Source of the DNA: Listeria seeligeri serovar 1/2b str. SLCC3954
GTDB taxonomy: Bacteria > Bacillota > Bacilli > Lactobacillales > Listeriaceae
DNA: 64,000 bases
NCBI RefSeq assembly: GCF_000027145.1
Contig: NC_013891.1
Location: 930,001 to 994,000, forward strand
Reading direction: 5' to 3'
Of the stretch, positions 54,181 to 64,000 are shown piece after piece. The translations under genes and the position numbers were made by a program. The notes under the pieces were generated by a model. It saw nothing but the letters and a program-made list of their open reading frames with translations. It ran no database searches and had not been told where the DNA came from. Numbering within the stretch: position 1 is the stretch's first letter; each line of letters begins with the position of its first letter.

Positions 54181-55182
54181 ATGCAATTATTAATGGATAA
54201 ATTTGGGCGGGTTCATGATTATATTCGCATTTCAGTAACAGATCGGTGCAATTTAAGGTGCGTTTATTGTATGCCCGAAGAAGGCCTGACATTTTTGCCT
54301 CATGAAAAAGTACTATCCCAAGATGAAATTGTCGGTTTTATGGAAATAATGGTGAAATTTGGTATTAAGAAAGTTCGGATTACTGGTGGAGAACCGTTAC
54401 TTAGAACAGATATTGTGGAAATCGTCCGTGGTTTAGGTGCGATTCCTGAAATAGAAGATATTTCCATCACTACCAATGCGATGTATTTAGCAAAAAAAGC
54501 AGAAGCACTTAAAGAAGCAGGGCTGACACGGGTAAATATAAGTTTAGACTCGCTTCATGCGGATCGTTTCCAAACAATCACACGCGGTGGACGTTTGCAA
54601 AAAGTACTAGACGGCATTCAAAAAGCAGAAGAAGTGGGACTATTTCCAATCAAATTAAATGTTGTATTAATTAAAGGACAAAATGACGACGAAATAACAG
54701 ATTTTCTCCAGTTTACCAAAGACAAAGATATTAATATTCGTTTTATTGAATATATGCCTATTGGTCATGCAGGAACTAGCTGGAAAGAAAAATATCTTTC
54801 GCTTGATACTATTTTTGAAGCATGTGATGAGGCGGGTTTTGCATATGAGCCGATTGATACGATTCGTGGTAACGGACCCTCTGAAAATTTCCGAATAAAA
54901 GGAGCGAAAGGCACATTTGGTGTGATTCATCCAGTCAGCGCTCATTTTTGTGATAGTTGCAACCGACTTCGCCTCACTGCTGATGGGTACATAAAAGCCT
55001 GTCTATACTGGGATGAGGAAATGAATATCCGACCATTTATTAACGAACCTGTTAAATTAATGCAGTTGGTACAAAAAGCAGTTGATAATAAACCGGAAAA
55101 TCATGAAATGGCACTTAAATTGCAAGATGAAGTACAATCCAACAAACCAACTTGGCGGCGAATGAGTCAAATTGGTGGTTAA
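54181..55182 (+). CDS. moaA: GTP 3',8-cyclase MoaA
   Basis: 333 residues from the ATG at 54181 behind ATAGGAG; a TTG two codons earlier is an alternative. Radical SAM cluster motif [16 protein letters not shown]-binding ITGGEPLLR, a second [4Fe-4S] site from [18 protein letters not shown] (three Cys). The usual C-terminal Gly-Gly is present (QIGG). Ends at a strong bidirectional terminator shared with moaB. Confidence 0.96.
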   Translation: MQLLMDKFGRVHDYIRISVTDRCNLRCVYCMPEEGLTFLPHEKVLSQDEIVGFMEIMVKFGIKKVRITGGEPLLRTDIVEIVRGLGAIPEIEDISITTNAMYLAKKAEALKEAGLTRVNISLDSLHADRFQTITRGGRLQKVLDGIQKAEEVGLFPIKLNVVLIKGQNDDEITDFLQFTKDKDINIRFIEYMPIGHAGTSWKEKYLSLDTIFEACDEAGFAYEPIDTIRGNGPSENFRIKGAKGTFGVIHPVSAHFCDSCNRLRLTADGYIKACLYWDEEMNIRPFINEPVKLMQLVQKAVDNKPENHEMALKLQDEVQSNKPTWRRMSQIGG

Positions 55183-55230
55183 ATAAAAATCGACTCGAAC
55201 AAAATTCAGTTCGAGTCGATTTTTATTTTT
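55183..55230. terminator. Bidirectional terminator between moaA and moaB
   Basis: Perfect stem AAAAATCGACTCGAAC / GTTCGAGTCGATTTTT with an 8-base loop. Confidence 0.93.
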
Positions 55231-55711
55231 GTCGTTCCGCAATTAAATGAGGAAGTTCGGGAATAATAAGTTTTTCCATAGCTAAGCGACATGCATTCGT
55301 TGAGCCAGGCAAAGCAAATACTAAGAATCCATTTTCTGAAAAGCCAGCAAAAGCACGTGATACCATTGCTCGGCTACCGACTTCCTCATAACTTAACATC
55401 CGGAAAATTTCACCAAATCCGGGAATTTCTTGATGAATAGTTGAAAATAGCGTTTCGTAGGTAACATCGCGTTTAGCAATGCCTGTTCCACCGTTTGTTA
55501 TCAAACAAAACGGTTTACATTCGGACAATTTATCAATTTCTTGGGAGATTAACTCTGGATTATCGGGAACAACGGTGCGGGAAATTACTTGATGTCCAGT
55601 CGTTTCTAAATACGTTTTGATTAATTTTCCACTTGTGTCTGTCTCTAGATTCCTAGTATCACTAATAGTTAAAATACAACAGGTCGTAGCGATAAACGTT
55701 TTTTGTTCCAT
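55223..55711 (-). CDS. moaB: MoaB/Mog-type molybdopterin adenylyltransferase
   Basis: 162 residues. TISDTRNLETDTSGKLIKTYLETTGHQV, then TNGGTGIAKRDVTYETL and EIPGFGEIFRMLSYEEVGSRAMVSRAFAGF, and LPGSTNACRLAMEKLI are MogA/MoaB hallmarks. Adenylylates molybdopterin before MoeA acts. Second gene after moeB on the minus strand, convergent with the main moa run. Confidence 0.93.
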   Translation of the reverse strand: MEQKTFIATTCCILTISDTRNLETDTSGKLIKTYLETTGHQVISRTVVPDNPELISQEIDKLSECKPFCLITNGGTGIAKRDVTYETLFSTIHQEIPGFGEIFRMLSYEEVGSRAMVSRAFAGFSENGFLVFALPGSTNACRLAMEKLIIPELPHLIAERQK

Positions 55712-55723
55712 AGTAGCACTCCT

Positions 55724-56728
55724 TTAATTGAAAAATTGCTGATATATTTTTTTGGCTTCAAGTAAATTTTCTGTCCCATGAAGTAAAACACGACCATTTT
55801 TAAAAATAACGAATTGATATTGATGGTAATTAAAGCTAAGAAGGGCTGGATTTTCCTTGTATGCGATTTGTTCGGCAGTAAGTCTGTGTTTTACTTCTGG
55901 GTAATTACTTTTAGCAGCTAATTGAAATTGGACAGTTTCTCTACCGCAAAGTGATACAGCTCGTTTGGAAAATGGTTTTTCGGTAATTTTTTCTGGAGAA
56001 CAACCGTTGCAGTGGGGGCGTTTATTCACTTGAAGCGAACGAAACGTAAATTGCCAATTATCCACTTGATAATATGTATTTGCAGTAAAATCTGTTTTTA
56101 GAATCATTTGAGTTAGCAGAGATACTTGCATACCAGCGACAATCGGAATTAACGCACCATCTACTCCAATTACATCACAACTTGCTGCATTCGTTTGGGG
56201 AATTTCGCCTAGTAAGCAGTTCAAACAAGCAGAATCTGGTGGAATAATCGGCATGATATTTGCATAATTTCCAGCGCAAGAGGTGAAAATCCAAGGAAGC
56301 TGATACTTAAAAGCAAACTGATTTAAAACTTCTCGAGTCGAAAAATTATCTGTACAATCTAAAACGTAATCGACTTCAGGGGCTAGCGGAGTTAACGTTT
56401 CCATATTAGCATCATCAACAATATAATTAATTTCTATCTCGCTATTAATTAATCGAAGTGCTTTGCAGGCCGCATATGCTTTAGCTTGCTTTTCAAGTGC
56501 ATCTTGTTCTGTATAAAGCGATTGTCGCCCCAAATTACTTAGTTCCACATAATCACGATCAACTAAAATCAACTTTCCAAAACCCATACGTGTGCAAATT
56601 TCAGCTGCGTAAGAACCGATTGCACCGACACCGACAATCAGAATAGTTTTTGTTAGTAGTTTTTCCTGTCCAGCTTTGCCGATAGTAGCTACTCGCATTT
56701 GCCTATCATAACGTTCCAAGTTTTCCAC
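55724..56728 (-). CDS. moeB: MoeB/ThiF family adenylyltransferase
   Basis: 334 residues. Nucleotide-binding VGVGAIGSYAAEICTRMG, catalytic RQSLYTEQDA region, VDYVLDCTDNFSTREVLNQ, two zinc CxxC pairs (SACLNCLLG and HCNGCSP). After the ThiF domain is an 80-residue C-terminal tail rather than a complete rhodanese domain. In this context it activates MoaD's C-terminal Gly with ATP. moaB follows after 12 bases. Confidence 0.92.
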   Translation of the reverse strand: MENLERYDRQMRVATIGKAGQEKLLTKTILIVGVGAIGSYAAEICTRMGFGKLILVDRDYVELSNLGRQSLYTEQDALEKQAKAYAACKALRLINSEIEINYIVDDANMETLTPLAPEVDYVLDCTDNFSTREVLNQFAFKYQLPWIFTSCAGNYANIMPIIPPDSACLNCLLGEIPQTNAASCDVIGVDGALIPIVAGMQVSLLTQMILKTDFTANTYYQVDNWQFTFRSLQVNKRPHCNGCSPEKITEKPFSKRAVSLCGRETVQFQLAAKSNYPEVKHRLTAEQIAYKENPALLSFNYHQYQFVIFKNGRVLLHGTENLLEAKKIYQQFFN

Positions 56729-56860
56729 CTTCCTTCTAAACTATTTTACCAGAAAATGGTGTGAAGAGCCTATAATAGTGGCTTTGGCTTCTGTTTTTTT
56801 GAAAAATGAGGAAACATACTAGCTGAAAGTAAAAGAGTAAACAATTAGTTACTGGACATA

Positions 56861-56893
56861 AAATCCCCACAGAAATTTTTCTGCGGGGATTTA
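56861..56893 (-). terminator. Terminator of def
   Basis: On the minus strand, AATCCCCGCAGA / TCTGTGGGGATT followed by TT; one G-T pair. Confidence 0.87.
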
Positions 56894-56898
56894 TCATT

Positions 56899-57450
56899 TT
56901 AGCCAAATACATCTACATCTGGCGGCAAGTATGATGGGTTTTCAGAATTGATATGATCATAAAACATGATGCCGTTGAGATGGTCAATTTCGTGTTGAAC
57001 AACAATTGCTGGGTAGCCTTTAAAACGTAATTTAAGCGGTGTGCCATTTTCGTCAAAAGCATCAATCGTAACACGTTCACTACGAACAACATAACCTGGA
57101 ACTTCACGGTCAACTGATAAACAACCTTCGCCACCAGAAAGACAAGCTTGTTGAACAGAGTGGCTACGAATTTTTGGGTTGTATAGTACATAACTATAAA
57201 GCCGATCTTTTTCATCATGAACATGAATTGCTAAGAAACGTTTGGTTACCGCAAGTTGAGGAGCGGCAATTCCCACGCCACCACGTAAGCCATATTTTTC
57301 AGCAAGCTCTTCATCTTGACTATTAATTAGAAATTCGAGCATCTCGCGCCCTAATTTTTTTTCTTCATCTGAAAGTGGAAAAGTCACTTCGCTGGCAACT
57401 TCACGGAGCGCCGGATGACCTTCTCGTACAATATCGTCCATTGTAAGCAT
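56899..57450 (-). CDS. def: Peptide deformylase
   Basis: 183 residues (long PDF, type 2 of Gram-positives). Motif [12 protein letters not shown], motif [14 protein letters not shown] (metal Cys) and motif [17 protein letters not shown] (metal His). Removes the formyl group from new proteins. In Bacillus the same gene (defB/ykrB) is upstream of pdh; here it is on the opposite strand to pdhA with an 0.8-kb gap. Confidence 0.97.
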   Translation of the reverse strand: MLTMDDIVREGHPALREVASEVTFPLSDEEKKLGREMLEFLINSQDEELAEKYGLRGGVGIAAPQLAVTKRFLAIHVHDEKDRLYSYVLYNPKIRSHSVQQACLSGGEGCLSVDREVPGYVVRSERVTIDAFDENGTPLKLRFKGYPAIVVQHEIDHLNGIMFYDHINSENPSYLPPDVDVFG

Positions 57451-57660
57451 GATTTGATTCTCTCCTGTTCTTTAATAACATATCTTTATTTTAACAAAAG
57501 AACGAAAAAAAAGGAATGAAAGATTACTTTCCAAATATAAAACGGCTATTACGTAGGACTAAAGACATGTTTGTTAAAAAAGAGAAAGTTTTAAAACCGA
57601 ACATTATTTATCATTTTGTTTTTAATGTTCGTCTAAAATAAACTATTGAAAATTTTATAT

Positions 57661-57678
57661 GTTTGTGAATTCACAAAC
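57661..57678. promoter_or_regulatory. Perfect 18-bp palindrome GTTTGTGAATTCACAAAC
   Basis: Half-site TTGTGAA is the Rex half-site, but without the 4-base spacer of normal Rex operators. Protein unknown. Confidence 0.5.
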
Positions 57679-57703
57679 TAGATGAGAATTATAAATAAAA
57701 AGC

Positions 57704-57771
57704 TGAAACAGGTGTGGTAATGCGATAATCGCAATATTATATAACAGTTTAAATCTGTTTCATCTTTTTTT
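57704..57771 (+). ncRNA. Possible small RNA or orphan terminator (nested hairpin plus T run)
   Basis: Outer stem TGAAACAG / CTGTTTCA, inner hairpin TGCGA-taa-TCGCA, then seven T at 57764-57770. No plus-strand gene lies upstream that would need it, so it may be the 3' end of a small RNA. Confidence 0.35.
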
Positions 57772-57813
57772 AATACAGAAGTGGAAGGCGAATGATTTAA
57801 GTAATAATGCCAT

Positions 57814-57827
57814 TGTAAGCGATAAAA
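57814..57827. promoter_or_regulatory. Weak cre-like site upstream of the pdh promoter
   Basis: TGTAAGCGATAAAA matches the first eleven positions of cre (TGWAANCGNTNWCA) with one mismatch, then ends AA instead of CA. It is 19 bp before the -35. Confidence 0.25.
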
Positions 57828-57845
57828 TAAATAGAGATTAACTTA

Positions 57846-57874
57846 TTGACTTCATAATCCGGGTAGTGTAAATT
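57846..57874 (+). promoter_or_regulatory. Promoter of the pdh operon
   Basis: TTGACT (57846-57851), a 17-bp spacer and TAAATT (57869-57874). It leaves an untranslated leader of almost 400 bases. Confidence 0.55.
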
Positions 57875-57970
57875 AAGAGAGAAGATTAGTGTATTAATAA
57901 ATTTCTGATTTTTAACTAAAACAGAAATAACATTATATTAAAAAGAAAAGTTGTAGTTTTTTATGAAACA

Positions 57971-57998
57971 TTGTGAAAGAATGAAACTTTTTTCACAA
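57971..57998. promoter_or_regulatory. Inverted repeat TTGTGAA-N14-TTCACAA in the pdh leader
   Basis: Uses the same half-sites as the palindrome at 57661 with 14 bases between, ten more than a canonical Rex operator (about one DNA turn). Confidence 0.45.
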
Positions 57999-58259
57999 AC
58001 TCCCTTAAAATCCATGTTTTCAATGAGAATTTAGTGGTAATAACTTGGAGAGGTGGCGTAACTAATTATAAAAATTTAAGGAAAAGCTTCCGGAATTGCT
58101 TCTTCTATAGAATAACTTTTCTTTTACTACGCTATTATTAATACACAATCAGGATGGCAGTTTTAGATACATCCAGTTAGTCGGATTGATGGACCGGACC
58201 AAAGACGTTACAAACGTATATCCTACTAAAGATAAACTAAAGCTGTACAATGTGAATGA

Positions 58260-59393
<1,134 letters not shown>

Positions 59394-59395
59394 TC

Positions 59396-60373
59396 ATGGC
59401 GCAAAAAACAATGATTCAAGCGATTACAGATGCGCTTGCAGTAGAACTTGAAAAAGACGAAAACGTATTAGTTTTTGGGGAAGACGTTGGTAAAAATGGC
59501 GGCGTATTCCGTGCAACAGAAGGATTACAAGATAAATTTGGCGAAGAGCGTGTATTTGATACTCCTCTAGCTGAATCTGGTATCGGTGGTCTTGCTATCG
59601 GTCTTGCACTTGAAGGTTTCCGTCCAGTTCCAGAAATCCAATTTTTCGGCTTCGTGTTTGAAGTAATGGATTCCGTTGCTGGTCAAATGGCTCGTATGCG
59701 TTATCGTACAGGCGGAACTCGTACAGCTCCAATCACAATTCGCGCACCTTTTGGTGGTGGTGTTCATACGCCAGAAATGCATGCAGATAACTTAGAAGGC
59801 TTAATGGCTCAATCACCAGGCTTAAAAGTAGTTATTCCATCTACACCATACGATGCAAAAGGTCTTTTAATCTCAGCTATTCGTGATAACGATCCAGTTA
59901 TCTTCCTTGAGCACATGAAATTATACCGTTCTTTCCGTGAAGAAGTTCCAGAAGGCGAATACACGGTGGAAATTGGTAAAGCAGCTGTTCGTCGTGAAGG
60001 TACAGATGTTTCTATCATCACTTACGGTGCAATGGTACAAGAATCAATGAAAGCAGCAGAAGCACTTGAAAAAGACGGCGTATCTGTTGAAGTTATTGAT
60101 TTACGTACAATTAGCCCTATTGATGTAGACACAATCATTGCTTCCGTTAAGAAAACAAATCGTGCTGTTGTAGTTCAAGAAGCACAAAAACAAGCAGGTA
60201 TTGCGGCGAATATTGTTGCAGAAATTAACGACCACGCAATTCTTTCTCTTGAAGCACCAGTTATGCGTGTAGCTGCTCCAGATAGCGTATTCCCGTTCTC
60301 TCAAGCAGAAACAGTTTGGTTACCAAATCATAACGATATCATCGAACGTGTAAAAGAAGTTATTGCATTTTAA
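59396..60373 (+). CDS. pdhB: Pyruvate dehydrogenase E1 component, beta subunit
   Basis: 325 residues. [51 protein letters not shown] (transketolase pyrimidine domain) and [34 protein letters not shown]. Completes the E1 heterotetramer. Highly biased codons, consistent with abundance. Confidence 0.97.
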   Translation: MAQKTMIQAITDALAVELEKDENVLVFGEDVGKNGGVFRATEGLQDKFGEERVFDTPLAESGIGGLAIGLALEGFRPVPEIQFFGFVFEVMDSVAGQMARMRYRTGGTRTAPITIRAPFGGGVHTPEMHADNLEGLMAQSPGLKVVIPSTPYDAKGLLISAIRDNDPVIFLEHMKLYRSFREEVPEGEYTVEIGKAAVRREGTDVSIITYGAMVQESMKAAEALEKDGVSVEVIDLRTISPIDVDTIIASVKKTNRAVVVQEAQKQAGIAANIVAEINDHAILSLEAPVMRVAAPDSVFPFSQAETVWLPNHNDIIERVKEVIAF

Positions 60374-60483
60374 TTAATAATAACCATTTTAAAACTTATG
60401 GGGAGTTTTAGAATGCGAAAGAACTATTTTCATACTAAGGTTTAGTACATCTGGACCTTAGAAATTACAGGAGGCTTAATAAA
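60374..60483 (+). promoter_or_regulatory. pdhB-pdhC spacer with a hairpin
   Basis: A 110-base gap in an otherwise tight operon. CTAAGGT (60435-60441) pairs with ACCTTAG (60455-60461) just upstream of the pdhC ribosome site AGGAGG. There is no T run. It may be an mRNA-processing or internal promoter site. Confidence 0.45.
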
Positions 60484-62118
60484 ATGGCATATTCATTTAA
60501 ATTACCGGATATCGGTGAAGGTATCCATGAAGGTGAAATCGTTAAATGGTTTGTACAACCAGGCGATAAAATTGAAGAAGATGAATCCCTATTTGAAGTA
60601 CAAAACGACAAATCAGTGGAAGAAATCACTTCTCCAGTTTCCGGAACAATTAAAGAAATCAAAGTTGCTGAAGGTACCGTTGCAACAGTTGGACAAGTAC
60701 TAGTAACATTTGATGGCGTAGAAGGTCACGAAGACGACGCCGAAGAAGAAAGCGCAGCACCAAAAGCAGAAAACACAGAATCAGTTCCTGCACCAGCAAA
60801 GACAGCTGGAAAAGGAATTTTTGAATTTAAATTACCAGACATTGGTGAGGGAATTCATGAAGGCGAAATTGTTAAATGGTTTATTCAACCGGGCGATAAA
60901 GTAGAAGAAGATCAGTCCATTTTTGAAGTGCAAAACGACAAATCTGTCGAAGAAATTACTTCTCCAGTAGATGGAACTGTAAAAGATATTTTAGTTAGTG
61001 AAGGAACAGTAGCAACAGTTGGTCAAGTATTAGTAACATTCGAAGGTGATTTTGAAGGAGAAGCTAGTCATGAATCTACTCCAGAATCTCCAGCAGAAGA
61101 CGCTGCACTTGCAAACAACGATGCAACTTCCGCACCAGCAACTGGCGGTAACGGAACACCTTCATCTCAAAAGGATCCTAATGGCCTTGTAATCGCAATG
61201 CCTTCCGTACGTAAATATGCACGTGAAAAAGGCGTTAATATTGCTGAAGTAGCAGGCTCTGGAAAAAATAACCGCGTAGTTAAAGCGGACATTGATGCTT
61301 TCCTAAATGGTGAACAACCAGTTGCAGCAACTACTACTGCGAATGCAGAAGACAAAGCATCTGCTCCAAAAACAGAAAAAGCGGCTGCGAAACCAGCTGT
61401 TGCAAGTTCCGATGCTTACCCAGAAACGCGCGAAAAATTAACACCAACTCGTCGTGCAATCGCAAAAGCAATGGTAAACTCAAAACATACAGCACCACAC
61501 GTTACTTTAATGGACGAAATCGAAGTAACTGCTTTAATGGCTCACCGCAAACGTTTCAAAGAAGTTGCTGCCGAAAAAGGTATCAAACTTACTTTCTTAC
61601 CTTATATGGTGAAAGCTCTTGTGGCAACGCTTCGTGACTTCCCAGTGCTTAATACAACTTTAGACGATGCAACAGAAGAACTTGTTTACAAGCATTACTT
61701 CAACGTTGGTATCGCAGCAGACACAGATCACGGTTTGTATGTACCAGTAATCAAAAATGCGGATAAAAAATCTGTATTTGCTATCTCTGACGAAATCAAT
61801 GAACTAGCTGGAAAAGCACGCGACGGTAAATTAACAGCTGACGAAATGCGCCATGGTTCCGCAACTATTTCTAATATCGGTTCTGCCGGCGGACAATGGT
61901 TCACTCCAGTTATTAATTACCCAGAAGTTGCTATTCTAGGTGTTGGTCGTATTGCGCAAAAACCTATCGTAAAAGATGGCGAAATTGTAGCAGCACCAGT
62001 ACTAGCGCTATCATTGAGCTTTGATCACCGTGTAATTGACGGAGCAACTGCTCAAAAAGCAATGAATAATATTAAACGTTTATTAAACGATCCAGAATTA
62101 TTACTAATGGAGGTGTAA
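60484..62118 (+). CDS. pdhC: Dihydrolipoamide acetyltransferase (E2) with two lipoyl domains
   Basis: 544 residues. Two near-identical lipoyl domains (about 1-77 and 114-190), each with the lipoyl-Lys in [13 protein letters not shown]. Ala/Pro linkers, the E1/E3-binding domain (about 235-272: [37 protein letters not shown]) and the catalytic core ending [16 protein letters not shown] (catalytic His and Asp). Core of the PDH complex. Confidence 0.97.
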   Translation: MAYSFKLPDIGEGIHEGEIVKWFVQPGDKIEEDESLFEVQNDKSVEEITSPVSGTIKEIKVAEGTVATVGQVLVTFDGVEGHEDDAEEESAAPKAENTESVPAPAKTAGKGIFEFKLPDIGEGIHEGEIVKWFIQPGDKVEEDQSIFEVQNDKSVEEITSPVDGTVKDILVSEGTVATVGQVLVTFEGDFEGEASHESTPESPAEDAALANNDATSAPATGGNGTPSSQKDPNGLVIAMPSVRKYAREKGVNIAEVAGSGKNNRVVKADIDAFLNGEQPVAATTTANAEDKASAPKTEKAAAKPAVASSDAYPETREKLTPTRRAIAKAMVNSKHTAPHVTLMDEIEVTALMAHRKRFKEVAAEKGIKLTFLPYMVKALVATLRDFPVLNTTLDDATEELVYKHYFNVGIAADTDHGLYVPVIKNADKKSVFAISDEINELAGKARDGKLTADEMRHGSATISNIGSAGGQWFTPVINYPEVAILGVGRIAQKPIVKDGEIVAAPVLALSLSFDHRVIDGATAQKAMNNIKRLLNDPELLLMEV

Positions 62119-62122
62119 CAAA

Positions 62123-63526
62123 ATGGTAGTAGGCGATTTTCCAGAAGAAAGAGACACCATAGTCATCGGTGCAGGCCCAGGTGGGTATGTAGCCGCAATT
62201 CGAGCAGCACAACTCGGACAAAAAGTTACCATTATTGAAAAAGAATATTACGGCGGTGTTTGTTTGAACGTTGGATGTATTCCTTCTAAAGCACTTATCA
62301 CTGTTGGTCACCGTTTTAAAGAAGCGAACCACTCTGATAACATGGGAATCACAGCTGATAACGTAAGCTTAGATTTCACTAAAGCACAAGAATGGAAAGG
62401 AAGCGTCGTTAACAAGCTTACATCAGGAGTTAAAGGCCTTCTTAAGAAAAATAAAGTAGAAATGTTAGAAGGAGAAGCGTTCTTCGTGGATGATCATTCT
62501 TTACGTGTGATTCACCCTGATTCCGCTCAAACTTATACATTCAATAACGTTATCATTGCAACAGGATCTCGTCCAATCGAAATCCCTGGTTTCAAATATG
62601 GTAAACGTGTATTAAGTTCTACTGGCGCGCTTGCATTAACAGAAGTTCCGAAAAAATTAGTCGTTATTGGCGGCGGATATATCGGAACAGAATTAGGTGG
62701 AGCGTTCGCTAACCTTGGAACAGAACTTACCATCCTTGAAGGCGGCCCAGAAATCTTACCAACTTACGAAAAAGATATGGTTTCGCTTGTAAAACGTAAT
62801 CTGAAAAGCAAAAACGTTGAAATGGTTACTAAAGCACTTGCAAAATCCGCTGAAGAAACCGAAAATGGCGTAAAAGTAACTTATGAAGCAAATGGTGAAA
62901 CAAAAACTATCGAAGCTGACTACGTGTTAGTAACAGTAGGTCGTCGTCCAAATACAGACGAAATTGGTTTAGAACAAGCTGGCGTAAAAGTAACTGAACG
63001 TGGCTTAGTAGAAGTAGACAAACAAGGTCGCTCTAACATTCCAAACATTTTTGCAATTGGTGATATCGTTCCTGGTGTCCCACTTGCGCATAAAGCAAGC
63101 TACGAAGCAAAAATTGCTGCTGAAGCAATCGCTGGTGAAAATGCAGAAAACGACTATACAGCACTTCCAGCTGTCGTATTCAGTGATCCAGAACTTGCAA
63201 CAGTTGGTTTGACTGAAAAAGAAGCAAAAGAAAAAGGCTTTGATGTAAAAGCTGCTAAATTCCCATTCGGTGGTAACGGTCGTGCACTTTCTTTAGATGC
63301 ACCTGAAGGATTTGTTCGTCTAGTTACTCGTAAAGAAGATGGCCTAGTTATCGGTGCGCAAGTTGCCGGAATGAACGCTTCTGATATTATTTCAGAAATC
63401 GGCTTAGCAATCGAATCAGGCATTACTGCAGAAGACATCGCGCTTACCATTCATGCTCACCCTTCACTTGGAGAGTTAACAATGGAAGCTGCCGAACTTG
63501 CTTTAGGTCGCCCAATTCACATGTGA
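62123..63526 (+). CDS. pdhD: Dihydrolipoamide dehydrogenase (E3)
   Basis: 467 residues. FAD motif [20 protein letters not shown], redox disulfide [18 protein letters not shown] motif [37 protein letters not shown] and the C-terminal catalytic HAHPSLGE. Reoxidises dihydrolipoamide. Follows pdhC by 4 bases with Shine-Dalgarno TGGAGGTG. Confidence 0.98.
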   Translation: MVVGDFPEERDTIVIGAGPGGYVAAIRAAQLGQKVTIIEKEYYGGVCLNVGCIPSKALITVGHRFKEANHSDNMGITADNVSLDFTKAQEWKGSVVNKLTSGVKGLLKKNKVEMLEGEAFFVDDHSLRVIHPDSAQTYTFNNVIIATGSRPIEIPGFKYGKRVLSSTGALALTEVPKKLVVIGGGYIGTELGGAFANLGTELTILEGGPEILPTYEKDMVSLVKRNLKSKNVEMVTKALAKSAEETENGVKVTYEANGETKTIEADYVLVTVGRRPNTDEIGLEQAGVKVTERGLVEVDKQGRSNIPNIFAIGDIVPGVPLAHKASYEAKIAAEAIAGENAENDYTALPAVVFSDPELATVGLTEKEAKEKGFDVKAAKFPFGGNGRALSLDAPEGFVRLVTRKEDGLVIGAQVAGMNASDIISEIGLAIESGITAEDIALTIHAHPSLGELTMEAAELALGRPIHM

Positions 63527-63535
63527 AAATAGAAA

Positions 63536-63572
63536 TGCGGAAATATCCTTCGAGGGTATTTCCGTTTTTTTA
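63536..63572 (+). terminator. Rho-independent terminator of pdhABCD
   Basis: CGGAAATATCC / GGGTATTTCCG stem and seven T. Confidence 0.92.
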
Positions 63573-63635
63573 TAAGATAAAGTTTTTAGTTCATTTTTTG
63601 AAATAAATAAAGTTCCCGTTTTTCGAAAAAAGTAG

Positions 63636-63641
63636 TATAAT
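63636..63641 (+). promoter_or_regulatory. -10 box for the last gene
   Basis: TATAAT with only a weak TTCCCG 17 bp upstream. Confidence 0.45.
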
Positions 63642-63689
63642 GTAAAAGGTGAACGTAACAAGTCAAATCTAATTGAATCAGGTGAAAAA

Positions 63690-64000
63690 ATGGAGAAACA
63701 AACAGCAACTTGGAAGAAAGCTCTATTTTGGTGCGGATATGTGATAGCAGGAATTTGCTTTTTACTAACAATCGTCGCTTTTATTATAGGGTTTATACAT
63801 CACATGCATGATACAGGTGGATGGCGTTCAGTTATTCAAATCCTTGAAACACCAATCACAGGTTTTATAAAAATGACTGGCGGCTATATCGGAAAAGGAA
63901 TTTTGGAAGTGATTTTCTTAGTTATTGTAAGTTATGTACTACCAATATTCTTCTGTTTTGCAACTTATCGTTTAAAAGCAAAAAGACGAGAAATGGCTTG
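63690..64000 (+). CDS. Small membrane protein of unknown function, 3' end beyond the window
   Basis: At least 103 residues, running off the window end without a stop. Two hydrophobic segments (about 10-30 and 69-92) separated by HHMHDTGGWRSVIQILETP, then RLKAKRRE, a basic tail. Start ATG after CAGGTGAA. No family recognised. Own promoter after the pdh terminator. Confidence 0.78.
   Translation, partial: MEKQTATWKKALFWCGYVIAGICFLLTIVAFIIGFIHHMHDTGGWRSVIQILETPITGFIKMTGGYIGKGILEVIFLVIVSYVLPIFFCFATYRLKAKRREMA

Overview
The window is low-GC Firmicute DNA that I recognise, from protein content and gene order, as a Listeria (sensu stricto) chromosome. It corresponds to the stretch known as lmo0982 to about lmo1056 in L. 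monocytogenes EGD-e. Marker genes include glycine betaine gbuABC, liaFSR, ptsHI, clpE under CtsR boxes, the ykuJ/cbpB/ccpC/dapH/dapL block, rnjA-rpoY and pdhABCD. The locus between rpoY and the molybdenum genes does not match what I remember of EGD-e, so this is another strain or a close sister species. The exact species cannot be settled from sequence reading alone. I saw no tRNA, rRNA, CRISPR array, insertion sequence or prophage. This is a mostly core chromosomal region.

Layout, 0-12 kb: the end of an M42 aminopeptidase, glutathione peroxidase, a LytTR regulator with a DUF3021 membrane partner and an ABC exporter, and release factor 3. Then a MarR/MATE efflux pair with two palindromic operators, a yybP-ykoY manganese riboswitch ahead of two tandem TerC proteins, and a KtrB/KtrD potassium channel. 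A reverse acyltransferase/small membrane protein pair follows, with a SigB-like promoter. 12-24 kb: ogt, clpE, a CPBP protease, a convergent pair of carotenoid-type genes, ptsHI, a DUF218 protein, a 3-hydroxyisobutyrate dehydrogenase-type enzyme and a class I aminotransferase.

24-38 kb: a very good Fur box before a small orphan protein, then ykuJ, cbpB (c-di-AMP receptor), ccpC, the acetyl-branch lysine/DAP genes dapH and dapL, and an MscS channel. After these come the GbuABC osmolyte importer, a stand-alone EIIA-Glc, CutC, CvfB and the LiaFSR-KtrC run. 38-44 kb: two FUSC-like membrane proteins, an LCP cell-wall ligase, RNase J1 and the RNA polymerase epsilon subunit.

44-57 kb: the HAD phosphatase ykrA, an internalin-family LPXTG surface protein with four MucBP repeats, a DUF817 membrane protein, and a complete molybdate uptake and molybdenum cofactor set (modABC, mobA, moeA, mobB, moaE, moaD, moaC, moaA, moaB, moeB). 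Compared with the Bacillus order rnjA-rpoY-ykrA-def-pdh, this block of about 12 kb separates ykrA from def. 57-64 kb: def, a gene-free stretch of about 0.8 kb with unusual palindromes, the pyruvate dehydrogenase operon pdhABCD, and the start of a small membrane protein.

Common threads are envelope stress (lia, LCP, internalin), osmotic and potassium homeostasis tied to c-di-AMP (gbu, ktrC, ktrD, cbpB), metal sensing (Mn riboswitch, Fur) and central carbon control (ptsHI, crr, ccpC, pdh). I found no clearly new multi-gene system. The best candidates for undescribed biology are the regulatory DNA between def and pdhA, the Fur-controlled small protein, the carotenoid pair, and the hairpin and gene remnant flanking ykrA.
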